The position numbers and the translations under genes were made by a program. From NCBI GenBank assembly GCA_902363455.1, contig CABJAC010000001.1, forward strand, positions 744,001 through 808,000: a DNA stretch of 64,000 bases. Reading direction: 5' to 3'. Source of the DNA: Caryophanales bacterium. GTDB taxonomy: Bacteria > Bacillota > Bacilli > Exiguobacteriales > Exiguobacteriaceae. Below are positions 19,465-28,271 of the stretch, piece after piece. Under the pieces are notes generated by a model. The model saw nothing but the letters and a program-made list of their open reading frames with translations, made no database searches and was not told the origin of the DNA. Position 1 is the stretch's first letter, and each line of letters opens with the position of its first letter.

Positions 19465-20040
19465 TTAGCGTGTAAGCGCTTTACGGTCCATAAAACGAAC
19501 GATTTTATTTTTGGTTTCCCGATGGGGAATTGAGTTGTTTTGAAGTAATTCTTCGAAGGCTTTTTTACCAGCTGCATAGTCTGCTACTTCAAATTCCAGT
19601 TCATAATCTGTTGTACCTAAATACATGCTTTGATCCAATACAAGCAGTCCGCTCGTCAACTGTTTTTCAAACCGCTTTGTTTCTAAACGTCCCAAATGCT
19701 CGAGGGAAGCCGTTAATTTAAACTTTTCCAATTGTTGATTCATTTCTGCTGAGTGAATCAGACCATACTGAAACAAGTCTTCCGCTTCTTTTTCGGATAA
19801 TGTGACGTGCGTTTCCAATAGACCGTCTTCTTTTGGTTCTTTTAATGTTAAGACCAAACCTGCTTTTTTTTCACGAATTCTCAGAGCTGCTCCATGACTG
19901 CGAAGTTCAAAGTCAGGCGTATCGAAATAGTCGTTGGCTTGCCAAACGGATTCTCCTGATGGATTATACCGTTCCGTAAGTTTCGTATATTCAGTTTCGA
20001 TTAACAGGTTTTTAAATTCAATTTCCATTTCTTGTCTCAT
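19465..20040 (-). CDS. CYTH domain protein (YjbK type)
   Basis: Triphosphate-tunnel metalloenzyme family protein, 191 residues. The ExExK signature is E6-I-E8-F-K10, with LRIREKKAGLVLTLKEP and LELEFE-like strands following. Members hydrolyse triphosphates or bind phosphorylated substrates; this subfamily's substrate is not established. Start 20040 (MRQEMEIEF) has AAAGGTG upstream; Met at 20028 is an alternative. Divergent from relQ, as in the B. subtilis yjbK-yjbM neighbourhood. Confidence 0.88.
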   Translation of the reverse strand: MRQEMEIEFKNLLIETEYTKLTERYNPSGESVWQANDYFDTPDFELRSHGAALRIREKKAGLVLTLKEPKEDGLLETHVTLSEKEAEDLFQYGLIHSAEMNQQLEKFKLTASLEHLGRLETKRFEKQLTSGLLVLDQSMYLGTTDYELEFEVADYAAGKKAFEELLQNNSIPHRETKNKIVRFMDRKALTR

Positions 20041-20145
20041 TCCTGACCACACCTTTCTAGTTGAATGCTTGAAAATATGATAACATGAATGGTGTAGTGA
20101 AACGAATTGAACCAAGAATTTAGACTAAAAGTGGTGACAAAAACG

Positions 20146-20796
20146 ATGACAAAAGAAAATTGGGACTTATTTCTCGCACCGTATCAAATCGCAGTGGATG
20201 AACTGAAAGTAAAACTAAAAGCCATTCGAAAACAATTTCAACAACGTGGGGAACATTCACCGATTGAATTTGTCACAGGACGTGTCAAACCTGTAAAAAG
20301 CATCATACAGAAGGCTGAGCGGAAATCGATTGATATTGAATTACTCGAGCAAGACATGCAAGACATTGCAGGTCTCCGAATCATGTGTCAATTTGTGGAT
20401 GATATCATTCATGTCTTGGAGTTGTTACGTTCACGGGGAGACTTTAAAATTGTTGAGGAACGGAATTACATCACACAAAAGAAAGAAAGTGGATATCGAT
20501 CGTATCATATTATTATCGCTTATCCGGTCCAGACAATCGAAGGCGAAATTCCAACACTCGTCGAGATTCAAATTCGGACACTCGCGATGAATTTTTGGGC
20601 GACGATTGAACACTCTTTAAATTATAAATATCAGGGGAATATCCCGGAAGAAACACGAGAGCGTTTACGTCGTGCGGCAGAAGCGGCATTTTTACTGGAT
20701 GCGGAAATGAGTCAACTGAAAGTCGAGATACAGGATGCACAAGTCGTCTTGCGAGAACGGGAGACGACGGAATCAAAAAAGCGATTAAAAGAGTAG
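20146..20796 (+). CDS. relQ: Small alarmone synthetase RelQ
   Basis: (p)ppGpp synthetase-only protein, 216 residues, lacking hydrolase and regulatory domains. RelA/SpoT synthetase blocks are clear: HSPIEFVTGRVKPVKSI, DIAGLRIMCQFVDDI, SGYRSYHIIIAYP and VEIQIRTLAMNFWATIEHSL. Start 20146 (MTKENWDLF) matches homologues; the ribosome site is weak (GTGGTG) and an upstream TTG at 20107 keeps the frame open. First gene of a relQ-nadK-rlu operon, so alarmone synthesis is tied to NADP supply. Confidence 0.93.
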   Translation: MTKENWDLFLAPYQIAVDELKVKLKAIRKQFQQRGEHSPIEFVTGRVKPVKSIIQKAERKSIDIELLEQDMQDIAGLRIMCQFVDDIIHVLELLRSRGDFKIVEERNYITQKKESGYRSYHIIIAYPVQTIEGEIPTLVEIQIRTLAMNFWATIEHSLNYKYQGNIPEETRERLRRAAEAAFLLDAEMSQLKVEIQDAQVVLRERETTESKKRLKE

Positions 20797-20806
20797 GAGG
20801 ATGACG

Positions 20807-21610
20807 ATGCGTTTTGCGGTTACGGCGCGGGGAGATGAACGTTCCCATATGCTGAAGGAACAATTGGAACAAGCATTGATCGAACGCGGTAGTCATCGAG
20901 ATACCGTCACTCCGGAGATTGTCATTTCGATTGGTGGAGACGGTACGATGTTGCAAGCTTTCCATTCTTACTTGGATCAGGTCGAGGAAATCACGTTAGT
21001 CGGAATTCACACCGGACATCTCGGCTTTTATGCCGACTGGAGACCGGAAGAGATGGATGAATTGATTCAACATATTGCAGATGACAATGTAGCGACGGTT
21101 GAGTACCCGTTACTTGAACTGTCGATTGATTATGCAGACGGATCGACGAATAAATTGCTTGCACTGAACGAATGTACGATTAAAAGTTTTAACCAAACCT
21201 TAGTGTGTGATTTATCGATCCGTGGAGAATATTTTGAAACATTCCGTGGAGATGGATTGTGTATCTCGACCCCATCCGGATCGACGGCATATAACAAGGC
21301 GCTGGGCGGGGCCATCGTGCATCCGGCACTCGAAGCGATTCAAATCACTGAAATGGCATCAATCAATAATCGGGTGTATCGGACGATTGGCTCACCCATG
21401 TTGCTTCCAAAGCATCATGATGTTGAAATCCAACCGGTCAATCCAATTGATTTTCAATTGACATACGATCATTATGCTTCGATTGTCCATCAAAATGTTA
21501 AGTCCATCCGTTGCCGCGTCTCGGATAAAAAAGTGAAGTTCGCACGGTTCCGTTCGTTCCCGTTTTGGCAACGCGTCCGTGAATCATTTTTAGCAGAAGA
21601 AAGAAGTTAA
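20807..21610 (+). CDS. nadK: NAD kinase
   Basis: Phosphorylates NAD to NADP. 267 residues. The GGDGT motif has Asp45, the nucleotide site continues NECTIKS, and STPSGSTAYNKALGGAIVHP forms the second conserved block. ATG 20807 is six bases after AGGAGG; the ATG at 20801 directly touches it and is unlikely. Ten bases after relQ. Confidence 0.96.
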   Translation: MRFAVTARGDERSHMLKEQLEQALIERGSHRDTVTPEIVISIGGDGTMLQAFHSYLDQVEEITLVGIHTGHLGFYADWRPEEMDELIQHIADDNVATVEYPLLELSIDYADGSTNKLLALNECTIKSFNQTLVCDLSIRGEYFETFRGDGLCISTPSGSTAYNKALGGAIVHPALEAIQITEMASINNRVYRTIGSPMLLPKHHDVEIQPVNPIDFQLTYDHYASIVHQNVKSIRCRVSDKKVKFARFRSFPFWQRVRESFLAEERS

Positions 21611-21623
21611 CGAGGTAAATTTT

Positions 21624-22505
21624 ATGGCATTTCAGATCGAACAAGATGTAACGGAAACAGAATCAGGATGGAGTGTCGGTCATTTTTGTACGACACGGTT
21701 GAAAATTTCCCGAAAGATGCTTGTTTCCATCAAACATCACGGTGATATTTTATGTAATGGACAACATGTCAACGTAGGGGAGAGCGTTCATTCAGGCGAC
21801 CGGATTCATGTTCGTTTTCCAGAAGAACAACCCGCGCAAGACATGCATGCAACGAATGGAGAACTTGATATTCTGTTTGAAGATGAGTGGCTGTTGGTTG
21901 TTAATAAACCCCCGGGCATGGCATCCATTCCATCACGCTTACATCCGGAACGCTCTTTATCCAACTTCGTACTGGGATATTATCGAGAACAGAGAATTCC
22001 TTATGCGATTCATATCGTGAACCGATTGGATCGGGATACGAGTGGTCTGGTTGTTTTTGCGAAACACGCGCTTGCCCATCACCAGTTGAGCAAGATGCAA
22101 CAGAATGGGTTGCTCGATCGGCGATATGTGGCTTTTATTGAAGGGACGATATCTCCTCAAACTATAAATCTTCCCATCGGTCAGACGGATCATTCGTTTA
22201 TGGAACGAATGGTGCGGGCAGACGGTCAGCAGGCAATTACACATATTCTCGCAAGTGAATCGTTCCAAGCTTTTAATCGTGACTTGTCACGACTGACCAT
22301 CAAACTTGAAACGGGAAGAACCCATCAAATTCGCGTTCACCTTGCAGCACTTGGTCATCCGTTAGTCGGAGATACGATGTATAAGGGAACACCTCTGATT
22401 GCCAGACAAGCACTACACAGTGCGTCTGCTACGTTTCCGCATCCTGGAACAGGTGAGGTGATGACGTTTGTCGCGCCGTTGCCGGACGACTTAAGTCTTT
22501 CGTGA
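21624..22505 (+). CDS. RluA-family pseudouridine synthase
   Basis: rRNA/tRNA pseudouridine synthase, 293 residues. Catalytic Asp136 lies in RLDRDTSGLVVFAK; an S4-like N-terminal domain (LKISRKMLVSIKHHGDILCNG) precedes it, and GRTHQIRVHLAALGHPLVGD closes the active site. Corresponds in position to yjbO of B. subtilis; the exact uridine target is unknown. Third gene of the relQ operon. Confidence 0.93.
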   Translation: MAFQIEQDVTETESGWSVGHFCTTRLKISRKMLVSIKHHGDILCNGQHVNVGESVHSGDRIHVRFPEEQPAQDMHATNGELDILFEDEWLLVVNKPPGMASIPSRLHPERSLSNFVLGYYREQRIPYAIHIVNRLDRDTSGLVVFAKHALAHHQLSKMQQNGLLDRRYVAFIEGTISPQTINLPIGQTDHSFMERMVRADGQQAITHILASESFQAFNRDLSRLTIKLETGRTHQIRVHLAALGHPLVGDTMYKGTPLIARQALHSASATFPHPGTGEVMTFVAPLPDDLSLS

Positions 22506-22508
22506 ATA

Positions 22509-22547
22509 CAAAAAGAGTGGCACCTGACTGGATGCCACTCTTTTTGA
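22509..22547. terminator. Bidirectional terminator rlu / rodA
   Basis: AAAAAGAGTGGCA pairs with TGCCACTCTTTTT around CCTGACTGGA. Confidence 0.93.
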
Positions 22548-22549
22548 CG

Positions 22550-23719
22550 TTAATCTTCATCAAACATAGAGATACGGGACTGTGAAGCAATTGCCATGAT
22601 CAAGCCGAGTCCGACCAAGTTAACGATCATCGTCGACCCTCCGTAACTAATGAAGGGAAGCGGGAGACCCGTGATCGGCAAAACCCCCATCGTCATACCG
22701 ATGTTTTGGAAAATCTGGAATGTAAACATAGCGACGTATCCGGTCACGATATAGGTTCCAAATGGATCCGCTGTTTCCAGTGCGATTTGAATCAACCGGT
22801 AGATAAAGAGGAAAAGAATGATCAAGACAACGGCAGCACCGATGAAGCCATAGTGAGCTGAAATCGCAGTAAAGATAAAATCGGTATGGAGTTCGGGAAC
22901 CGATACTTGAAGCTTTCCGTATCCGACACCAAACATCTGACCTGAACCGATAGCATTAATTGATTGGACCAGCTGGTAAGAAAGGTCATCCGCATATTCA
23001 AACGGTTGTAACCAAGCCATGATCCGGTTCATCGCATGTCCCGGGAAGAAGGTGGCGAGTAAATCATTCTGGAAATAAAACAGATAAAAGAATCCGACGA
23101 TTGCTACTGTGAACAATCCGAACATACTGAGTAACCATTTCCAGTTCAATCCGGACAATAACATCGCACACGCTAAGATGACACATAGAATTAATCCGAT
23201 TCCCAAGTCAGGTTGGATGATGATCAAAGCGAGCGGAAGCAACGTAAGGGCGACCATCTTAACTAATAATAAGAAGTCCCGCTCATGTTGAACGAACCGG
23301 GCATTGTGTTCCGAGATGACCGCCGCGAGGGAGACGATTAAGAAAAATTTCATGAACTCCGCCGGCTGAACGGTTCCGATGACTGGGAACTGATACCAAC
23401 CATACGCCCCTTTGATGTTTGCGACCAACGGCGTATTACGTAAAACGACAAGACCAATCAGAGAGACGATTCCAGCCCCATATAAGTACCAGTGGAAACG
23501 TTTCAGTTGTTCATAATCGATGAGAATGACGACAGATAGTGCGATAAATCCGATGATATACCACTGAATCTGTTTTGCCATGAAATTGATTTCACTGATT
23601 GCCCCTTGTAAGAAAGGTTGCGCGGTATAGATTGCGATGACACTGATGACCATCAAACAACCGAGCAAAAAAAGCAACGTGTTATCATAACGTTGTGTAA
23701 ATGATTTAAAACGGTTCAT
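22550..23719 (-). CDS. rodA: SEDS peptidoglycan glycosyltransferase RodA
   Basis: Membrane peptidoglycan polymerase for cylindrical growth, 389 residues with about ten helices. SEDS signatures: GWYQFPVIGTVQPAEFMKFFLI, IQPDLGIGLIL, the DDLSYQLVQSINAIGSGQMFG loop and [17 protein letters not shown]. RodA rather than FtsW is chosen because a second SEDS gene at 62548 occupies the ftsW position next to pycA. AGGGATGG precedes the start. Confidence 0.9.
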   Translation of the reverse strand: MNRFKSFTQRYDNTLLFLLGCLMVISVIAIYTAQPFLQGAISEINFMAKQIQWYIIGFIALSVVILIDYEQLKRFHWYLYGAGIVSLIGLVVLRNTPLVANIKGAYGWYQFPVIGTVQPAEFMKFFLIVSLAAVISEHNARFVQHERDFLLLVKMVALTLLPLALIIIQPDLGIGLILCVILACAMLLSGLNWKWLLSMFGLFTVAIVGFFYLFYFQNDLLATFFPGHAMNRIMAWLQPFEYADDLSYQLVQSINAIGSGQMFGVGYGKLQVSVPELHTDFIFTAISAHYGFIGAAVVLIILFLFIYRLIQIALETADPFGTYIVTGYVAMFTFQIFQNIGMTMGVLPITGLPLPFISYGGSTMIVNLVGLGLIMAIASQSRISMFDED

Positions 23720-23788
23720 TCCATCCCTACTTTCTGTCTCTTTCTATATTACCGTAATTTATCAAAATCGCAATATCAAGAGCGATGG

Positions 23789-23845
23789 TTGACAGAAGCG
23801 TTACGTTTTTGTAACCTAGACTTAGGTGTTATTACCAGGTACTAA
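23789..23845 (+). promoter_or_regulatory. fabI promoter with FapR operator
   Basis: The promoter is TTGACA (23789-23794), 17 bases, TAACCT (23812-23817). Directly downstream, TTATTACCAGGTACTAA (23829-23845) matches the 17-base FapR consensus TTAGTACCTRNTACTAA at nearly every position. FapR represses fatty acid genes until malonyl-CoA releases it, so fabI should respond to malonyl-CoA. Confidence 0.85.
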
Positions 23846-23863
23846 TTTAAGGGGGAACTCATA

Positions 23864-24637
23864 ATGAATATTTATCCTTCGCTTGAAGGGAAGACGTATG
23901 TTGTAATGGGTGTCATCAATCAACGATCGATCGCTTGGGGGATTGCACGTGCACTGGATGCAGCAGGGGCAACTCTTGCTTTTACGTATGTAGGGGAACG
24001 TTTTAAAGCACCTCTTGAGAAGTTGGGTCAGGAGCTTTCACGTCCGGCATCGTATTATACATGTGACGTGACGAGTGACGAGGAAATTAATCAAGTGTTT
24101 GCGGCAATTCATGCCGATCATGGACAGATTTCAGGAATCGCCCATTCGATTGCTTTTGCTGATAAAGAAGCGTTGCGCGGTGAATTTTCAGGCGTTACGC
24201 GTGAACAATTTGCACAGGCACTCGATATTTCAGCATTTAGTTTGACGGCTGTCGTCAAAGCAGCGAAAGACTTCTTTACGGAAGATGCTTCTGTCATTAC
24301 GTTAACCTATCTCGGCGGCGAAAAAATGGTTCCGAACTATAACGTCATGGGTGTTGCAAAAGCGGCACTCGATGCAAGCGTCCGGTACTTGGCAGCAGAA
24401 TACGGAAAACAAGGAGTTCGCGTCAATGCCATTTCGGCAGGACCGATTCGAACAGTTTCAGCAAAAGGTGTCGGTGATTTCAATTCAATCCTTGAAAGCA
24501 TCGAAGAACGTGCACCATTGCACCGAAACGTCACGACGGAACAAATCGGTCACAGTGGACTATTCCTTTTATCTCCAATGTCGAGTGGCGTGACGGGCGA
24601 AATTTTACACGTCGACAGTGGATTCCACATCCTTTAA
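23864..24637 (+). CDS. fabI: Enoyl-[ACP] reductase FabI
   Basis: Reduces trans-2-enoyl-ACP in the last step of each fatty acid elongation cycle. 257 residues. The divergent SDR nucleotide loop GVINQRSIAWGIA, the catalytic tyrosines in LTYLGGEKMVPNYNVMGVAK with the Lys, and AGPIRTVSAKGVGDF identify FabI. AAGGGGG precedes the ATG. Controlled by the FapR site upstream. It complements fabF at the left edge. Confidence 0.96.
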   Translation: MNIYPSLEGKTYVVMGVINQRSIAWGIARALDAAGATLAFTYVGERFKAPLEKLGQELSRPASYYTCDVTSDEEINQVFAAIHADHGQISGIAHSIAFADKEALRGEFSGVTREQFAQALDISAFSLTAVVKAAKDFFTEDASVITLTYLGGEKMVPNYNVMGVAKAALDASVRYLAAEYGKQGVRVNAISAGPIRTVSAKGVGDFNSILESIEERAPLHRNVTTEQIGHSGLFLLSPMSSGVTGEILHVDSGFHIL

Positions 24638-24672
24638 GTCCAGTTGAATATAAGCGGCTTTTCTTTAACTCG

Positions 24673-24704
24673 GTAAAAACCAGGGGGAACCTTGGTTTTT
24701 TTGT
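24673..24704 (+). terminator. Intrinsic terminator after fabI
   Basis: AAAAACCAGG pairs with CCTTGGTTTTT with one bulged base, followed by a T-rich run. Confidence 0.75.
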
Positions 24705-24767
24705 TTTTCTCGAAGTGTTTTTGGGAATAAATGAATATCAGGCTGAAGTTTAAGGGAGGGACGTCAT

Positions 24768-24971
24768 ATGTATCAAGTGGATTTTACGGTTGTACAATAT
24801 GTCAATCGTCAAGTGAGAGTGGACATGGAACGAAAAACAGAGCCAGTCGCTCGCATCAATCCGATTAAACGCGTTGAACCGCATCATGCAGAGTTAGAAG
24901 AACAGGCAAATGCTTACGGTGTATTGCCTGAACTAAAACTTCCCGGTCGTAAGTTCGACCGGGAAGTTTAA
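24768..24971 (+). CDS. Unrecognised 67-residue protein
   Basis: Not recognised. TAAGGGAGGG precedes ATG 24768 at a good spacing. The 67 residues are soluble and charged with no membrane segment or cysteine. The last eleven codons (LPGRKFDREV and stop) lie inside a perfect 14-base palindrome that also serves as the 3' hairpin for the convergent yjcG. That overlap constrains the C-terminus, which may therefore be dispensable. Real-gene status rests mainly on the ribosome site and flanking terminators. Confidence 0.6.
   Translation: MYQVDFTVVQYVNRQVRVDMERKTEPVARINPIKRVEPHHAELEEQANAYGVLPELKLPGRKFDREV
24936..24969. terminator. Stem-loop shared by the 67-residue ORF and yjcG
   Basis: AAACTTCCCGGTCG pairs perfectly with CGACCGGGAAGTTT around TAAGTT. 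There is no long T run on either strand (TTTAATCTT forward, TTTTAG reverse), so it may protect 3' ends more than terminate. Confidence 0.7.
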
Positions 24972-24973
24972 TC

Positions 24974-25486
24974 TTATTGACCGGTAAACCGGAACGTTTC
25001 ATAGACACTCCATGATCCGTTTTCAAGTTCATACAAGAGAGCCATTTTCGTGACATCTTCTTGAAAGCGGATATCTTCCATTTTTAATCGTTCGAGAACA
25101 TCAAACAATTCCACGTCAGATAAGTCTTGTCCGATTGTGATGTGAGGTAAAAAATCGTACTTTGGTGTGTGGCTTAATTCCTCTGCGTGCAAGGCTTTAT
25201 GCAACTGTTCCAGTTCGTCCGTCGGCATGACCTTTAAAAATAAAACATTGTTTGTAGGATGGAAAGAACGTGCACCTTGAATGTGTAAGGAAACCGGTTT
25301 TGTTTGTGCCGCTACTTTGTTGAGGGCGGATACAATCGTCTCGAGTTCCGCATCATCGACGCTGATCCGCTCACGCATCGTAATGTGTGGCGTGATCAAC
25401 GCATACTTAGAATCGTACCGTTTCCGGTATGAGTTTGCAAAATCTTGAATTCGTTTCGATGGAAACAAAACTACCCCGATGTTCAT
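24974..25486 (-). CDS. yjcG: 2H phosphodiesterase superfamily protein (YjcG type)
   Basis: Soluble 170-residue protein of the 2'-5' RNA ligase/2H phosphodiesterase superfamily. Two H-x-T-like motifs form the predicted catalytic pair: PHITMRERI (near residue 33) and PHITIGQDL (near residue 116). The start MNIGVVLFPSKRIQDFANSY matches YjcG of B. subtilis closely as I recall it. Substrate unknown. GGGGATTTTCG precedes the ATG. Confidence 0.9.
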   Translation of the reverse strand: MNIGVVLFPSKRIQDFANSYRKRYDSKYALITPHITMRERISVDDAELETIVSALNKVAAQTKPVSLHIQGARSFHPTNNVLFLKVMPTDELEQLHKALHAEELSHTPKYDFLPHITIGQDLSDVELFDVLERLKMEDIRFQEDVTKMALLYELENGSWSVYETFRFTGQ

Positions 25487-25631
25487 CGAAAATCCCCTAC
25501 TTTCCCCTGAAATGATAACGCTTTACAGGATAATCATGACGGATTATCGGTGTGATGTCAAAGAAGTTTGAGGGGAGAGCATGAATCCGTGTATACTTGT
25601 GAAGAACTTTGTCAGAGAGGTGGATTTTGTC

Positions 25632-26177
25632 ATGAAAGAAAAAGCACATTCTAAAGAAGTAAAACAAGCAGCAATTGATAAGTTGCATGAGCGTGGTGTC
25701 ACGATTCACGCGATTGCGGAAATCGTATACCAGATGCAGGCACCGTATACAATTGAATTAACGCTTGAAACGTGTACGAGTTCTGTCGAACGTGTTCTCG
25801 AAAAGCGTGAATTACAGCATGCCATCCTCGTGGGGGCAGAACTGGATATCTTAGCAGAAAAAGGGTTGTTATCAGAACCGCTCTTGTCAATCATCCGCAG
25901 CGATGAAGGATTATTTGGCGTAGATGAGACAATCGCGATTGGTGCCGTCAATACGTACGGTTCGATCGCAGTTACGACGTTTGGGTATTTAGATAAAGCT
26001 AAAATCGGAATCATCAAAGAACTTGACACGAAAGTGGATGATGGACGCGTCAATACATTCATGGATGACATCGTGGCAGCGATTGCCGCCAATGCATCCG
26101 GTCGATTGGCCCACCGATTGCGTGATAAAGAAGATTATTCTGCAGAAGAACTGGAGCAACGGAAGGGAACGTATTAA
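25632..26177 (+). CDS. Phosphatidylglycerophosphatase A-like protein (YutG type)
   Basis: 181 residues. The PgpA-like core is recognisable by GLFGVDETIAIGAVNTYGSIAVTTFGYLDK and the acidic DTKVDDGRVNTFMDDIVAAIAA helix. Unlike E. coli PgpA it lacks obvious membrane helices, as in the soluble Firmicutes YutG branch. The frame is open from 25581, but ATG 25632 has GAGAGGTGG at the right spacing. It abuts the PAP2 gene (TAA then ATG), so both are probably an operon for phospholipid phosphatases; the exact reaction is inferred. Confidence 0.85.
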   Translation: MKEKAHSKEVKQAAIDKLHERGVTIHAIAEIVYQMQAPYTIELTLETCTSSVERVLEKRELQHAILVGAELDILAEKGLLSEPLLSIIRSDEGLFGVDETIAIGAVNTYGSIAVTTFGYLDKAKIGIIKELDTKVDDGRVNTFMDDIVAAIAANASGRLAHRLRDKEDYSAEELEQRKGTY

Positions 26178-26810
26178 ATGAAATTAAATCAGCGTGCGTT
26201 ACTTTTCTCTGGAATCGCGTTCATCCTCTTCATCAGTATTGCCATCTCGATTCGATTGACGGGCTATTTCTTATTTGACGCCCAATTATCAAATCAAATG
26301 GCAAAACAAGTCCCGGCAGATTATGTCAGTTGGTTCACTCAGCTAGGATCAGGGGTTGGAGCCGTAACTGTCACGCTAATCTTGACGTTAATCAGTTACT
26401 ACCTCTGGCGTGACCGGATCGGAAGCCTGTGGTATCTATTGTCATTTGCGGCAGTAGCCGTATTGAACCAAGTCGCGAAAGCCATCTTCGTCCGAGACCG
26501 ACCTTCACTCAATGAACTGGTTGGAGGAGTAGGTTATAGTTTTCCAAGTGGTCATTCGTCGATGGCCTTTGCTGTGTACGGTGGATTTTTGATTTTGAGC
26601 TGGCGGTTTTTGAATCGTACCGGGAAAGTCATATTAGGAACGCTTCTCAGTTTGTTGATTCTTGCAATGGGGTCATCCCGCATCATCCTGAACGTGCATT
26701 ATTTCTCGGATGTCGTCGGTGGATTCTGTTTTGCTGCTTTCATACTGGGGTTATCCTATGCCTTTATCTCATCTCGACGTAAAAAGGAGCGGACGTATGT
26801 TACTACTTGA
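26178..26810 (+). CDS. PAP2 superfamily phosphatase
   Basis: Membrane lipid phosphatase family, 210 residues with about six helices. All three motifs are intact: KAIFVRDRP (Kx6RP), PSGHSSMAF and SRIILNVHYFSD (SRx5Hx3D). Candidates are undecaprenyl-pyrophosphate or phosphatidylglycerophosphate phosphatase. It begins directly at the stop of the preceding gene, and its own end overlaps the next start by 14 bases. Confidence 0.92.
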   Translation: MKLNQRALLFSGIAFILFISIAISIRLTGYFLFDAQLSNQMAKQVPADYVSWFTQLGSGVGAVTVTLILTLISYYLWRDRIGSLWYLLSFAAVAVLNQVAKAIFVRDRPSLNELVGGVGYSFPSGHSSMAFAVYGGFLILSWRFLNRTGKVILGTLLSLLILAMGSSRIILNVHYFSDVVGGFCFAAFILGLSYAFISSRRKKERTYVTT

Positions 26811-27294
26811 TATCGATCACAGCTTAGTTTTTGATGAACAGGTGATGAATACCTTATCCGTCCCGACATTATTAGTCGAACGCCTGAATGGTCATAAACG
26901 TTTTATGACCATGCGGACCCACTTACGGTTAAAACGACTCGTTGAACACAATCAAGTGATTCCCTTTACAGAGCGGACGCTTGAAGCTTTCCGACAACTC
27001 GAATTGTTCCAGATTGATGCTAAACCGAAATGGGCAATCCTTGAGAGTGGCAGTGTTTTACTAAAAGACGGAAAGCCGGACAAACGGTATGAGAACTGGT
27101 TACGCCAACATCAGAAAACGGCACACCTCGAAGCAACACTTACCTATTTGGAAGAAGTTGAACAGTTCGACTGGACGGTCTATCCGGCAGAAGTCTGGTC
27201 CGGTCGAACAAAACGGCCTTATCAGATGATTCAGCGAGTAGCAGACGAAGCTGAACTTCTGGATCAACTATTAAAACAAAATGTCTCAAACTGA
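26797..27294 (+). CDS. Short HAD-like protein, C-terminal half missing
   Basis: 165 residues. It opens with the HAD motif I LLLDIDHSL (Asp5, Asp7) and a motif II-like region (VIPFTERTLEAFRQLE), then WAILESGSVLL as in the sucrose-phosphate phosphatase/Cof branch. The motif III Lys and motif IV acidic pair normally found near the C-terminus are not visible, and the frame stops just before a terminator. Families of this type are usually about 230-270 residues. Start 26797 follows AAAAAGGAG and overlaps the PAP2 gene. It may be a non-catalytic or minimal phosphatase. Confidence 0.65.
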   Translation: MLLLDIDHSLVFDEQVMNTLSVPTLLVERLNGHKRFMTMRTHLRLKRLVEHNQVIPFTERTLEAFRQLELFQIDAKPKWAILESGSVLLKDGKPDKRYENWLRQHQKTAHLEATLTYLEEVEQFDWTVYPAEVWSGRTKRPYQMIQRVADEAELLDQLLKQNVSN

Positions 27295-27334
27295 AGAAAA
27301 GCCACTTGCCGACGTTCGGCGAGTGGCTTTTCTG
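27295..27334. terminator. Bidirectional terminator HAD gene / degV gene
   Basis: GAAAAGCCACTTGCCG pairs with CGGCGAGTGGCTTTTC around ACGTT. Confidence 0.93.
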
Positions 27335-27335
27335 T

Positions 27336-28208
27336 TTAAGTCGGGACGTTGATCTCATCAAACCAAAAGACACCAACAGTTTCTGAGCCGGCATGCGTCA
27401 AAATCGACGGTCCAAACTGTGTAATTTCAATTGAAATCTGTGGCAATTTAGCTTGAAGCGTATCTCGTAACTGTTCAGCGGCAGGTCGAGCGAGTGTATG
27501 ACCGATGTACAGCGTTTGCTGATAAAGGCCGGACTTCGCGATTTGTGAAGCGATTTCTGCAGTCATTTCGTGAAAAGCTTTTTTGATTGAACGAACCTTT
27601 TTGAACGGAACCAGTTTTCCGACTTCGTCAAACTTGACGATTGGTTTGATATTCAACATGTTAGCGAGTAAAAATTGACTGCTCGATACGCGACCACTTC
27701 GCCGCATCGTTTCCATGTTGCCGATAATGAGATAAAAGTGAGATTGATGTTTGAACTGCTCTAGAATCTGGACGACTTCTTCCGGTCGCTTTCCTGCTTG
27801 TGCAAGTTGCATCGACACACGTAACATTTCCTGTTGGTTGGCACCACCTGTATAGGAATCAATGGCATACAGTTTAAAACCAACGGCCTCCGCAGCTGCT
27901 ACAGAGCTCGCGTATGTTCCGCTCAGGCCACTTGTGATGTGGATGGCGTAGCCGTAGTCATATCCTTCAGTCTTGAGACGTTCGTACAGTTCCACTAGCT
28001 CACCGAAAGAAGGTTGCGAGGTAGTCGGGATAACGGAAGAATCGTGACGCATTCTCGCATCGAGTTCCTCGACCGATAAATCGACATATTCACGATAGGA
28101 TTCTCCGTTGATGATGATGACAGTTGGTACTACATGGACACCGATTTTTTCTGCTTCCCCAGGCGGGAAAAAAGCCATGCTATCGGTGATCCAAGCGATC
28201 TTATCCAT
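27336..28208 (-). CDS. DegV family fatty-acid-binding protein
   Basis: 290 residues. DegV signatures: ITDSMAFFP, the TTSQPSFGE motif, the ITSGLSGTYASS lid contact and GNMETMRRSGRVSS. DegV/FakB proteins bind a fatty acid and present it to the kinase FakA; no kinase gene is in the window. GGAGGC lies 11 bases upstream of the ATG. Fits the lipid theme of the neighbouring PgpA-like and PAP2 genes. Confidence 0.92.
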   Translation of the reverse strand: MDKIAWITDSMAFFPPGEAEKIGVHVVPTVIIINGESYREYVDLSVEELDARMRHDSSVIPTTSQPSFGELVELYERLKTEGYDYGYAIHITSGLSGTYASSVAAAEAVGFKLYAIDSYTGGANQQEMLRVSMQLAQAGKRPEEVVQILEQFKHQSHFYLIIGNMETMRRSGRVSSSQFLLANMLNIKPIVKFDEVGKLVPFKKVRSIKKAFHEMTAEIASQIAKSGLYQQTLYIGHTLARPAAEQLRDTLQAKLPQISIEITQFGPSILTHAGSETVGVFWFDEINVPT

Positions 28209-28271
28209 TAAAGCGACGCCTCCAGTAGAAATTCATTTTTTTAATCATACCATGGCATGAAAGCGGCATCA

